Both the position numbers and the translations under genes were made by a program. This document shows, piece by piece, positions 25,605 to 33,831 of a stretch of DNA of 64,000 nt. The first letter of the stretch is position 1. The number at the start of each line of letters is the position of its first letter. The notes under the pieces were generated by a model. That model did not search any database, was not told the origin of the DNA, and was given only the letters and a program-made list of their open reading frames with translations. This DNA is from UBA1672 sp964352665 (GTDB lineage: Bacteria > Pseudomonadota > Alphaproteobacteria > Micavibrionales > Micavibrionaceae): NCBI GenBank assembly GCA_964352665.1, contig CAYGSJ010000008.1, positions 1 through 64,000 on the forward strand, written 5' to 3'.

Positions 25605-26942
25605 TTATTGTGCATGCATTTTTTCTTGTTCATCATAAAGAGATAAGGCGGTCAAAAGATCAATTGCTCTTGTTAGCTGATAATCTTTCGGTTCCTCTTC
25701 TTCAGTATTGTCATTACTTGCATCTTGAGCTTTTTTCGCCTTTTTGGTTTCTTCCTCATTTTTGAGGGCACCACGCAAGTCAGACTCTCTCATGCGTTTG
25801 AACTTTTCGTCGTAACTTTCAATTTTGGCCTGCTCAACAACAATATCAGGTGTAATGCCTTTTGCCTGAATAGACGTGCCGGAAGGTGTATAATAACGAG
25901 CGGTTGTAAGGCGCATAGCACCTTTACCCGGAAGAGGAATTACCGTTTGGACAGAACCTTTACCAAAAGACTGTGTGCCCATAACAATAGCACGCTTATG
26001 GTCTTGAAGTGCTCCTGCAACAATTTCAGAAGCAGAAGCAGACCCACCATTTATCAGAACAACGATAGGAAGCCCTGCGGCTAAATCTCCGGGCGTTGAG
26101 TTTTTACGCTCTGTATCTTCCTCAAGGCGGCCTCTTTGGGATACAATTTCTCCCTTATCGAGGAAGGCATCAGAAACTTCAATGGCTTGTGTAAGAAGTC
26201 CACCAGGATTGTTTCGTAAATCAAGGACGAAGCCGCTTATTTTATCACCAAGCTCATCATTTATATCTTGAATGGCTTTTCTTACGCCAGGACCAGTGTT
26301 TTGGTTAAACGTTGTAACCCTTATGTAACCCACGGTTCCTTCTGTATGTGACCTTACGGATTTTATTTTGATGATATCACGAACAATTGTGATATCGAGT
26401 GGGGCCTCTTCTCCTTCACGAAGTATAACCAAATCAATGGTAGAACCTACTTTTCCACGCATTTCTTTGACAGCCTCACTAAGGGTCATGCCCATAACGG
26501 CCTGACTATTAATTTTTGAGATGTAGTCTCCGGCCTGAATTCCGGCGCGAAAGGCAGGGGTATCATCAATAGGGGAAACAACTTTGACCAAGCCGTTTTC
26601 CATTGTTACTTCTATACCAAGTCCACCGAATTCCCCGCTTGTTTCTACCTTCATTTCTTTGAATTTTTCTTCACTAAGGTAGGAGGAATGGGGATCAAGA
26701 TTTGAAAGCATGCCGTTTAAGGCGTTTTCAATGAGCTCTTTATCATCCACTTCCTCAACATATTCTGATCTTACACGTTCAAAAACATCTCCGAACAGAT
26801 TTAGCTGTCTGTAAGTTTCACTATAATCGTTGTCTTGATCAGCGGCTGCTGTTCTTTCTTCTTCGGCAAAAGAATGACTTGTGACGGTACATACCAGAAA
26901 GAGCGATAAAAAAATAAAAGTAAGAAAATGAATTTTTTTCAT
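25605..26942 (-). CDS. ctpA: C-terminal processing peptidase (S41)
   Basis: 445 residues: signal peptide (1-26), a PDZ domain (about 100-180, GGLGIEV then RAGIQAGDYI) and a tail-specific protease core. The Ser-Lys dyad is S303 in GGSASASEI and K328 in SFGKGSVQT, with normal spacing of 25. Such periplasmic proteases trim membrane or murein-enzyme substrates. The tail is rich in Lys and Glu. It follows the EnvC-like gene, the usual murein-activator/protease pair. Confidence 0.94.
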   Translation of the reverse strand: MKKIHFLTFIFLSLFLVCTVTSHSFAEEERTAAADQDNDYSETYRQLNLFGDVFERVRSEYVEEVDDKELIENALNGMLSNLDPHSSYLSEEKFKEMKVETSGEFGGLGIEVTMENGLVKVVSPIDDTPAFRAGIQAGDYISKINSQAVMGMTLSEAVKEMRGKVGSTIDLVILREGEEAPLDITIVRDIIKIKSVRSHTEGTVGYIRVTTFNQNTGPGVRKAIQDINDELGDKISGFVLDLRNNPGGLLTQAIEVSDAFLDKGEIVSQRGRLEEDTERKNSTPGDLAAGLPIVVLINGGSASASEIVAGALQDHKRAIVMGTQSFGKGSVQTVIPLPGKGAMRLTTARYYTPSGTSIQAKGITPDIVVEQAKIESYDEKFKRMRESDLRGALKNEEETKKAKKAQDASNDNTEEEEPKDYQLTRAIDLLTALSLYDEQEKMHAQ

Positions 26943-26974
26943 GACGTTTTAAGTGCCTTTATTATAAATAAAAC

Positions 26975-28144
26975 CTAACCAAGATCAGGGAATTTAACGG
27001 AAGGATTAACAGCTTGTCCGTTTTTCCTTAGCTCATAATATAGTGTTGGACGGGGAATTAAAGAGGAATTTGGCAATATCCCGATTGGTTCACCTGATTT
27101 AACGATATCTCCTACTACTGATGTAATTGTGTCTAGTCCTGCAATCAGGCTGTAGTAGGTATTTGCGTGCTCTATAATAACAATGTTGCCATAGCGCTTA
27201 AATGATCCTGCAAACTCTATTTTTCCGGTCATGGGCGCAATTACCAGTGATCCTGCTCTCCCTTCAATGGTCAGTCCTTTGCTTTTTGCTCCAAAGTCAT
27301 CTTCTTGATGATACCCCACACGAATAATGCCGGATATTGGAAGGCGTGCTTCTCCGGGGGGTGGTATTTTATAATCTGGCTTTTTACGAAGCAAGGTAGC
27401 AGATTTGCGCTCCTCTTCCTTACGCTCCTCTTCCTTTAGTTTTGCTACGAGATCTTCAAGTGTTTTTGCTTGTATTGATATTTGTTGTATTGAATTTTCA
27501 TGGGCCTTCAGGTCACTATTTGTCTTTCTATAGAGAGTTTCACGCTCTTTCATGAGCTTTGCCAGCTGCTCATGTTCTTCCTTTAGGTTTTCAGTATTTT
27601 TTAGAACATCTGTTTTTTCTTGTTCCAGCTCAGATGTTACCCGGTTAAGCGTTTCGAGATTTTTATTTAATTTTTCGGCATGCCGATTGAGCGAAGGTAT
27701 GATGTTGCCCATAAGAAGGGCGCTTTGTGCTGTTTTATAAGGGGAATCCGGGCGGGCAATCATAGCTTCAGGCGGGGTTCTTCGTATACGTTCCAGTGCC
27801 AGTATTAGTTTGGATATAGAGGCGCGATCACTTTCAAGGTCTCTTTCTAATTCTGTTTTTTTAGCCTCAAGTTCTGCTATACGATTTTCAAGGCTTTTTA
27901 GATTATCTTCGTATTGTTGGATGGTGTTAGCGGTTTCAACAAGCTTTCCTTTTGTCTTTGAGAGGTCGGTGTTGATACTGTCAATTTGCTTTTGAAGCGC
28001 CTGTTTTTCGCTTACCTCATCACCTATACGTTGTTTAATTGATTCCAGTGTCTCGGTTTTGCTTTTGGGTATTGGAGCCGTCTCTGCACTTGAATCAAAG
28101 CAGAGAAGAAGAAGGGCAAAAAGGATGAGCCACGGATTAAGCAC
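26975..28144 (-). CDS. EnvC-like murein hydrolase activator
   Basis: 389 residues: a signal peptide (ending near SSAETA), a long coiled coil (about 30-255) and a C-terminal LytM/M23 domain. The domain keeps the fold (GSLVIAPMTGKIEFAG, GNIVIIEH, GEPIGIL), but the zinc ligands HxxxD and HxH are not intact: YYELRKNG replaces the usual H-x-E/H-x-R strand. It is therefore likely an activator of amidases rather than a hydrolase, as for E. coli EnvC. It lies between rlmH and ctpA. Confidence 0.87.
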   Translation of the reverse strand: MLNPWLILFALLLLCFDSSAETAPIPKSKTETLESIKQRIGDEVSEKQALQKQIDSINTDLSKTKGKLVETANTIQQYEDNLKSLENRIAELEAKKTELERDLESDRASISKLILALERIRRTPPEAMIARPDSPYKTAQSALLMGNIIPSLNRHAEKLNKNLETLNRVTSELEQEKTDVLKNTENLKEEHEQLAKLMKERETLYRKTNSDLKAHENSIQQISIQAKTLEDLVAKLKEEERKEEERKSATLLRKKPDYKIPPPGEARLPISGIIRVGYHQEDDFGAKSKGLTIEGRAGSLVIAPMTGKIEFAGSFKRYGNIVIIEHANTYYSLIAGLDTITSVVGDIVKSGEPIGILPNSSLIPRPTLYYELRKNGQAVNPSVKFPDLG

Positions 28145-28173
28145 AAAAAACCAACTATTCTAAAAATATAAAA

Positions 28174-28632
28174 TTATTCCCGATGGTAGGGGTGCCCGGC
28201 AAGTATTTGCTGCGCTCTATAAATTTGCTCTAAAAGCATTGTCCTTGCAAGTAAATGCGGCCAGGTTTGCTGACCAAAGCTGAGGAGAACATTTGCTCTG
28301 TTGCGTATTTCGTCGGTTAGGCCATCAGCACCGCCAATAATGAATTGGATATGGTTTTCTCCATTATTTTTGAAATTTTCTAAAGTCTTGGCAAAATCCA
28401 GTGATTTTAAACCATTGCCGCGTTCATCAAGCGCGATAACAATGGCCCGAGCGTTGATCAATTTGAAAATTTTTTCATTTTCTTCTTCCTGGCTTTTTTG
28501 TGCATCTGTGTATTTAGATTCCAGTTCATGAATGTGAACAGGCCATTGGATGCGCTTTTTATAATCCTGTACGAGATCATAATACGGACCTTTTTTTAGG
28601 CGTGTAATACAGATGATATCAATTTTAAGCAT
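28174..28632 (-). CDS. rlmH: 23S rRNA pseudouridine-1915 N3-methyltransferase RlmH
   Basis: A 152-residue SPOUT methyltransferase. The knotted C-terminus is clear: QFIIGGADGLTDE, then SFGQQTWPHLLARTMLLEQIYRAQQI and HPYHRE. It modifies helix 69 of assembled 70S ribosomes. It is 53 bases downstream of rsfS, a very common pair. Confidence 0.96.
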   Translation of the reverse strand: MLKIDIICITRLKKGPYYDLVQDYKKRIQWPVHIHELESKYTDAQKSQEEENEKIFKLINARAIVIALDERGNGLKSLDFAKTLENFKNNGENHIQFIIGGADGLTDEIRNRANVLLSFGQQTWPHLLARTMLLEQIYRAQQILAGHPYHRE

Positions 28633-28685
28633 AGATCATGCTTTTTGTTCTCATGGAATTAAGAGGGAGGTGTGAAGCAGGGCTA

Positions 28686-29081
28686 CTAGGCGGTTATATG
28701 TTCGCTGTTAGTCACTACATCAAATCTGGGGTCTGCACACCACATGCGTTCGATATTGTAAAACTCCCTTACCTCAGGTCGGAAGATATGAACAATAACA
28801 TCGCCGGCATCTATCACAACCCAATCGCACTGTGACAGCCCTTCAATATTGATGTTCTTAACATTTTGAAGGTTTAGCCGTTCTTTTAGCTTTCGGGCTA
28901 GCGCACTGACGTGGCGTGAAGATGTACCTGATGCAATGACCATGTAATCCGCGAGTGCTGAGTCTTCGGATAAGTCGATGCAAATAACATCTTCTGCTTT
29001 ATCAATGTCTAAGGATTTTTCGATGATGTCCTTTGTTTCCTCGGGACCTAAAACATGCTGGTGATCATGATATGTAATAAT
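28686..29081 (-). CDS. rsfS: ribosomal silencing factor RsfS, apparent ATT start
   Basis: 131 residues from ATT at 29079-29081. The DUF143 core is complete only if translation starts well before the first ATG (28943): EETKDIIEKSLDIDKAEDV, then DLSEDSALADYMVIASGTSSRHV. Upstream of that ATG the frame runs back to TGA at 29103-29105 without any ATG, GTG or TTG, yet a strong AAAGGAGAGAG lies just before GTC-ATT-ATT. ATT is thus the best start, as known for infC and pcnB in E. coli. RsfS binds L14 and blocks subunit joining in starvation. The cysteine in the second strand (DVICIDL) is unremarkable. Confidence 0.8.
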   Translation of the reverse strand: MITYHDHQHVLGPEETKDIIEKSLDIDKAEDVICIDLSEDSALADYMVIASGTSSRHVSALARKLKERLNLQNVKNINIEGLSQCDWVVIDAGDVIVHIFRPEVREFYNIERMWCADPRFDVVTNSEHITA

Positions 29082-29123
29082 GACGCTCTCTCCTTTTAAA
29101 AGTCACTTCATCAGATTAAACAC

Positions 29124-29152
29124 AAAAAAGCCGAACTACAAACGAGTTCAGC
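29124..29152 (-). terminator. intrinsic terminator just before rsfS
   Basis: On the minus strand GCTGAACT (29145-29152) pairs with AGTTCGGC (29130-29137), one G-U pair, loop of seven, followed by TTTTTT (29124-29129). It lies 42 bases upstream of the rsfS start, so it either ends the proA-nadD transcript or acts as an attenuator in an rsfS leader. Confidence 0.65.
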
Positions 29153-29168
29153 TTCCTCATATTCTGCT

Positions 29169-29187
29169 AAAACAGAGTTTCTGTTTT
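29169..29187. repeat. perfect inverted repeat in the nadD-rsfS gap
   Basis: AAAACAGA and TCTGTTTT with a three-base loop, 17 bases from the terminator stem. It is AT-rich, so weak as RNA structure. The rest of 29188-29340 shows no supported gene. Confidence 0.4.
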
Positions 29188-29340
29188 TTTCGAAAAGTTC
29201 AGTTTGACGATTGCTTTTTACCAAGCCGTCACCCGTTCCTTTCTTCCAGAAGTTTTTGTTATTAACCTCATAATTCTATTATAAGCTTTTTATTAAGAAA
29301 AAGCAAAAGTATTTTGTTGGAAATGGCCATAAAAAAAATA

Positions 29341-29973
29341 TTAAGGCATTGATATTAAACTATTTTTATTGCGAATTTCTGTTGAGGAAATATCCACCAT
29401 TTTTTTCTGTAATAGCCAGTAGGTTGTATGCGAATCGAGAGGAACATGACCGCCACGATCAAGGATGATATGTTTCTGCGAGCTAAGCATTCTAACGGGG
29501 CAATTTTTGATTAGTTTTACAGGTGGGTGACGTGTTACGTGGATCATACATATTTCTCCCAGCAGGTCTTTCCAGTTTTGCCAGAGATGGAGGCTGTGTG
29601 CGTTATCCATTCCTGTAATCCATGCAAACTGGGTGCCCGGGTAGTAAAGCTTTAATTTTTTGATAGTGGCGTAGCTATATGTCGTCTTAAATTCTTGTTC
29701 CATGCCTGTAACAATAATTTTTGGATGGTGATCCAGAATGTCTTCCGATAACTCGATACGCTTTTGTAAGGGGAGCAAGCCATCACTTGTTTTAAGCGGG
29801 TTTTGCGGTGTAACAAGCCACCAGATTGCATCGAGCTGAAGAGATTTAAGCGCCATTTTAGAAATATGGACATGACCTTCATGTGGTGGGTTGAAGGATC
29901 CACCTAGAATGCCGATGCGCAGGTTTTTCCATCTTGAAGAATTCAGAATTTTAGGGTTTGAAAAGATGGCCAT
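29341..29973 (-). CDS. nadD: nicotinate-nucleotide adenylyltransferase
   Basis: 210 residues. The nucleotidyl-transferase motif GSFNPPHEGHVHIS and the C-terminal ISSTEIRN are diagnostic. It makes nicotinic acid adenine dinucleotide from NaMN and ATP in NAD synthesis. A longer opening to 30138 overlaps proA and is not used: ATG 29973 lies 10 bases after the proA stop. The proA-nadD-rsfS-rlmH order is typical of alphaproteobacteria. Confidence 0.94.
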   Translation of the reverse strand: MAIFSNPKILNSSRWKNLRIGILGGSFNPPHEGHVHISKMALKSLQLDAIWWLVTPQNPLKTSDGLLPLQKRIELSEDILDHHPKIIVTGMEQEFKTTYSYATIKKLKLYYPGTQFAWITGMDNAHSLHLWQNWKDLLGEICMIHVTRHPPVKLIKNCPVRMLSSQKHIILDRGGHVPLDSHTTYWLLQKKMVDISSTEIRNKNSLISMP

Positions 29974-29983
29974 AGCATTTTCT

Positions 29984-31234
29984 TCAAGGTCTGGTTTGGC
30001 CGGTTCCGTGCACAAGATATTTGTAGGTGCAAAGTTGCTCCAACCCAACAGGGCCACGTGCGTGCATTTTACCAGTCGCAATACCAATTTCTGCACCCAT
30101 ACCGAATTCACCACCATCAGCAAACTGGGTTGATGCATTATGCATTACAATACCACTGTCGACGTTATTTTGGAAATAAGTTACTGCATCAGCATTTTCT
30201 GCAAGAATAGAATCAGTATGGTGGGAGCCGTATTTGTTAATATGTTTTACTGCTTCTTCTACACCGCTAACAAATCGGCAGCTTAGTTTTGAATCAAGGT
30301 ATTCGGTTGACCAATCTTCCTCGGTTGCTTTTCCTATGCGTTGATCCAATGACTGTGCGGTGTCATCCCCAACGATTTCACAACCGCTTTCTAGTATATT
30401 TTTAAGGATGTCTGCTGCCATAGTTTTATCAATCTTTTGATCAATCAAGAGAGTCTCCAAAGCACCACAAATGCCAGTGCGCCGCATTTTTGCATTCAGG
30501 GTTACGGGTTTCGCAATTTCAGGCTTGACGCTTTCATGGACATAGATATGACATATACCTTCAAGATGACCAAAAACAGGCATGCGGGCTTCATTCATGA
30601 CGCGTTCGATTAGGCTGTGGCCGCCCCGGGGAATCATAACATCAATATATTCCGAAGCACGCAACATATCGCCAACCAGCGCGCGGTCTTTACTGGGGAT
30701 CATGGAGATACAGGCTTTGGGCAGAGAACATGATTCGAGTGTTTCCTGAATAATTGAATGAAGTGTGAGTGAACTATTCAGGCTTTCCGAGCCACCACGA
30801 AGGATGACAGCGTTATGAGACTTCAAACACAGTATTGAGGCATCTATCGTTACGTTTGGTCTTGATTCATAAATCATGCCCAGAACTCCGATAGGGCAGG
30901 ATATACGTTGGATTTTCAAACCGTTTGGGCGTGTTTGTTTCCAAAGAACTTTTCCTGTGGGTTCATCCAGATCTTTTACAGTATTGATGCCGTCTACCAT
31001 AGCCTGTATACGCTCAGAGTTTAAGGTAAGACGGTCTATAAGGGCGGGGCTTAGTTCCTTATCTTTCGCTTCTTTAACATCAATTTCATTAGCGGATAAA
31101 ATGGATTTGCTGTTCTGATCCAGAGCACTGGCGAGCTTACCAAGAGCAGCGTTGATTTCTTTTGTTGGCGTTTGCCCCAGAACAAAAGCGGCCTCTTTAG
31201 CCGCTTTTCCCAATGTTTGAACAGTATTTGTCAT
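29984..31234 (-). CDS. proA: gamma-glutamyl phosphate reductase
   Basis: A 416-residue member of the aldehyde dehydrogenase superfamily and the second enzyme of proline synthesis. The catalytic cysteine is in RRTGICGALETLLID, and HTDSILAENADAV and EFGMGAEIGIATGK are family blocks. Its start lies two bases after the atpF stop, so it is probably co-transcribed with the F0 genes, an unusual partner. proB, the first enzyme, is separate at 48176 next to obgE. Confidence 0.96.
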   Translation of the reverse strand: MTNTVQTLGKAAKEAAFVLGQTPTKEINAALGKLASALDQNSKSILSANEIDVKEAKDKELSPALIDRLTLNSERIQAMVDGINTVKDLDEPTGKVLWKQTRPNGLKIQRISCPIGVLGMIYESRPNVTIDASILCLKSHNAVILRGGSESLNSSLTLHSIIQETLESCSLPKACISMIPSKDRALVGDMLRASEYIDVMIPRGGHSLIERVMNEARMPVFGHLEGICHIYVHESVKPEIAKPVTLNAKMRRTGICGALETLLIDQKIDKTMAADILKNILESGCEIVGDDTAQSLDQRIGKATEEDWSTEYLDSKLSCRFVSGVEEAVKHINKYGSHHTDSILAENADAVTYFQNNVDSGIVMHNASTQFADGGEFGMGAEIGIATGKMHARGPVGLEQLCTYKYLVHGTGQTRP

Positions 31235-31236
31235 TG

Positions 31237-31740
31237 TTAGTGAATATTATTTTCTATATTGGCAATGGCATCATCGACAAGCTTGTTATCAGTCTTTTTA
31301 TCAAGCTTATCTATTACAATTTGTGTAGCAGCGTTCATAGCCAGTTCAGCGGCATAAGCCTTAATATCATTGATTGCATTTTGTTCCATACGCTTTAAGC
31401 GCTCTTCAAGCTGTTGTTCTTTGCGGGTGACTATTTCATCTAGCTCAGCCTGTGCATTTTCACGAAATTTTTCGGCATTCTCACGAGCGGTTTGTAAGAG
31501 TTTCTCTGCTTCCTGAACTGTATCACGATGTTTGCGCTGGTATTGAGCCAGCATTTCCTGTGCTTCGATTCTCAGATTTTCTGATTCTTCCAAATCTTTT
31601 TTAATATCTGCAATACGTGAATCAAGCATGGCGTTTAAGGCAGGAACACCAAATTTAAATATAATGCCACAGAATATAAGGAACGACAGTGTGTACCACA
31701 TATAGCCATCGAGTAGTAATGATGTTGATCCATGGTCCAT
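31237..31740 (-). CDS. atpF: F0F1 ATP synthase subunit b
   Basis: 167 residues: an N-terminal membrane helix (about 12-32) and a long charged coiled coil that forms the peripheral stalk linking F0 to F1. Subunit b and b' are separate genes, as in phototrophs and alphaproteobacteria. It is the last F0 gene of the operon, 12 bases after b'. Confidence 0.94.
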   Translation of the reverse strand: MDHGSTSLLLDGYMWYTLSFLIFCGIIFKFGVPALNAMLDSRIADIKKDLEESENLRIEAQEMLAQYQRKHRDTVQEAEKLLQTARENAEKFRENAQAELDEIVTRKEQQLEERLKRMEQNAINDIKAYAAELAMNAATQIVIDKLDKKTDNKLVDDAIANIENNIH

Positions 31741-31752
31741 TATAAAAGCTCC

Positions 31753-32364
31753 TTATGCGGCTTTACTCAAAGAACTAACGACAGCTTTCGCACTTTTTTC
31801 GTCTGTTCTCACACCAATTATCTTTTCTGCTGCTTCCATTGCGATTTCGGCGGCAATTTGATTCATATCCTCCATAGCGTTTTTACGGGCTTCGGAGATA
31901 TTCTTTTCAAATTCAGATATTTTATTTTTTGAGTTTTCTAAAAATTCTTTATTAAAACCCTCAGTTTTTGCCTTAATTTCATTCTCTATCTTCATGTAAA
32001 GTATAGAAGATTCCTCTCTGGCCTTTTTCAGACTTTCTTCATAAGAATGTTGCACGGTTGCAACTTCTTCTTTGAGGCGCTCAGCCGTATCCAGATCGTT
32101 TTTTATACGTTCAGTACGGTTCTCAATTGTTTGCGATATTTCTGGAAGAGATCTTTTTGCAAAAAATACATATAAAAGCGTGAAGACAATAAACAGCCAA
32201 AAAGTCTGGCTTGCGAAAGAAGAGGGGTCGAGTTGTGGAAGACCGCCTGAAGATTCACCATGTCCAGCATGAGCAGAACCGCCGTGATGGCTGGATCCTG
32301 CTGCAAATACATGGCTAACATTCATAACGAACAGAAAGCTCAGTATGAAAACTCTTTCAAACAT
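31753..32364 (-). CDS. atpG: F0F1 ATP synthase subunit b'
   Basis: 203 residues: an N-terminal hydrophobic segment that may be a signal, a His/Gly-rich stretch (SSHHGGSAHAGHGESSGG), a membrane helix (about 52-70) and a stalk coiled coil. The His-rich region is longer than usual for b' and could bind metal, but this is speculative. It pairs with b as a heterodimeric stalk. Confidence 0.92.
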   Translation of the reverse strand: MFERVFILSFLFVMNVSHVFAAGSSHHGGSAHAGHGESSGGLPQLDPSSFASQTFWLFIVFTLLYVFFAKRSLPEISQTIENRTERIKNDLDTAERLKEEVATVQHSYEESLKKAREESSILYMKIENEIKAKTEGFNKEFLENSKNKISEFEKNISEARKNAMEDMNQIAAEIAMEAAEKIIGVRTDEKSAKAVVSSLSKAA

Positions 32365-32395
32365 CGGTCTTCCTTAATCTTTGTAATTGGCCGGA

Positions 32396-32620
32396 TTAAC
32401 CGAACAATAAAGCCGCACCGATACCGATTGGAATAATACCCAATGCTTCGATAAATGCGAGGATAAGAAAGAACTTCTCATCCAAAAGCTTTTTTGTCTC
32501 AGGGTTGCGCGCTACGGCGTTGTTGTATGATGCAAAGTACATACCTAAACCGAGAGCGGCTCCAAAGGCGGGTAATACCACCAAAGCACCAGCAAAAAGT
32601 TTTGCAGCTTCTAATTCCAT
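32396..32620 (-). CDS. atpE: F0F1 ATP synthase subunit c
   Basis: 74 residues forming two membrane helices with a polar loop (ARNPE). The proton-carrying acid is E58 in FIEALGI. The sodium-binding pattern is not seen, so it is likely proton-driven. It forms the rotor ring. Confidence 0.96.
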   Translation of the reverse strand: MELEAAKLFAGALVVLPAFGAALGLGMYFASYNNAVARNPETKKLLDEKFFLILAFIEALGIIPIGIGAALLFG

Positions 32621-32684
32621 TTTTTTTCCCTTTAGTCAGTAGTTATAAATAAACCTATTTTTTTGTCGCTGCGATCATACAGAT

Positions 32685-33431
32685 TTAGTGATGAAGATCA
32701 ACACTATCTTTAAGATAAACACACGACAAAATTACAAAAACATAAGCCTGAATAGCAGCAACCAGGAGTTCAAACAATAACAGACCTACATTAATTAATA
32801 CGGGGAATAGCCCCAAGCTTGCCCATGCGACCCCCATCCCTGCTGCGGCGAGCGCGAAGCTAATCACTACTTTCAAGATGATATGACCAGCCATCATATT
32901 CGCAAATAGACGAACAGAAAGCGTTATCGGACGAACAAAAAATGAAATAATTTCAATTGGAATAATAAAGGCAACAAGCCACCAAGGTACACCAGGGGGC
33001 AAGAAAAGCGAAAAGAACTTCATACCGTGGTTGTAGATGCCAAAACCAATTGTCATGAAAAATATTAGTAATGCCAGCACGCCGGTTACGATCAAATGAG
33101 ATGTAAACGTAAAGGAGTGGGGGACAAGTCCAAGTATGTTACCCATTAAAATGAAAACAAACATCGTAAATATAAGAGGAAAGTAGTGCCTTCCATCTTT
33201 ACCGACATTATCATTCACCATCTTGAAAACAAACTCGTAGAGCATTTCAGAAAACATTTGCATGCGGCCTGGAACCATGGCCTGTTTACGCATTGCAATG
33301 CTTATAAAAGTTGCGGATATCATGGCAGCGATCACCATCCACAGAGCAGAATTTGTAAAGGACACATCAACGCCATAAACTTCTAAAGAAGCAACGGGTT
33401 TAATTACAAATTGTTCAATCGGGCCTGCCAC
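32685..33431 (-). CDS. atpB: F0F1 ATP synthase subunit a
   Basis: A 248-residue multi-helix membrane protein. The essential arginine is in SVRLFANMMAGH, and NILGLVPHSFTFTSH is a family block. It provides the two half-channels for protons beside the c ring. It stands between atpI and atpE. Confidence 0.96.
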   Translation of the reverse strand: MAGPIEQFVIKPVASLEVYGVDVSFTNSALWMVIAAMISATFISIAMRKQAMVPGRMQMFSEMLYEFVFKMVNDNVGKDGRHYFPLIFTMFVFILMGNILGLVPHSFTFTSHLIVTGVLALLIFFMTIGFGIYNHGMKFFSLFLPPGVPWWLVAFIIPIEIISFFVRPITLSVRLFANMMAGHIILKVVISFALAAAGMGVAWASLGLFPVLINVGLLLFELLVAAIQAYVFVILSCVYLKDSVDLHH

Positions 33432-33521
33432 TTAATTTACCTCTGTATACTAGCACAAGTTAAAATTTTAACGTTTGTAACGTATTTTTTTTTGATACGC
33501 AATGGTTCTATTACAATTATT

Positions 33522-33827
33522 TTAGTCTTCTTTCATCGCGGCATTGGCGCGTATCACGGCATTTACAAAGCCGATGACAATAAACGATAAAAGCCCCAAA
33601 GGCAGAGTGTTAAAAAACCAGTCAATGACGTATCCAAACAGCCCGCCAGCGATTACACTGGATAAGAAGAGCGAGCCTGCGCGTGCACTTTTCTTCGATT
33701 CTTCAGACATTTCTTCTGTTTCTTCGCCATATCTTTCTTTGGCATCTTCCTGGTGTTCATCGCGCACTTCTTTTATGCGCTTATCCAGCTTATCCCATTT
33801 TTCCTGAATTTCTGGAGGAAGCTCCAT
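33522..33827 (-). CDS. atpI: ATP synthase accessory protein AtpI/AtpZ
   Basis: 101 residues: a charged N-terminal half (EKWDKLDKRIKEVRDEHQ) and two C-terminal membrane helices with FLSSVIAGGLFGYVIDWFF, as in AtpI/AtpZ proteins that aid c-ring assembly. An upstream in-frame ATG would overlap smc; ATG 33827 lies four bases after the smc stop and is preferred. The close spacing ties the F0 operon to smc. Confidence 0.85.
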   Translation of the reverse strand: MELPPEIQEKWDKLDKRIKEVRDEHQEDAKERYGEETEEMSEESKKSARAGSLFLSSVIAGGLFGYVIDWFFNTLPLGLLSFIVIGFVNAVIRANAAMKED

Positions 33828-33831
33828 GGTT

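Noticed and set aside
29105..29275. Minus-strand frame without a start in the nadD-rsfS gap, with protein-like composition (FWKKGTGDG, AEYEEAELV).
   Set aside because: No ATG, GTG or plausible ribosome site, and it runs through the terminator hairpin; a decayed gene cannot be excluded.
31753..31900. atpF' as a possible signal-peptide-bearing secreted protein.
   Set aside because: The following membrane helix and stalk coiled coil, and its place in the F0 operon, fit subunit b'.
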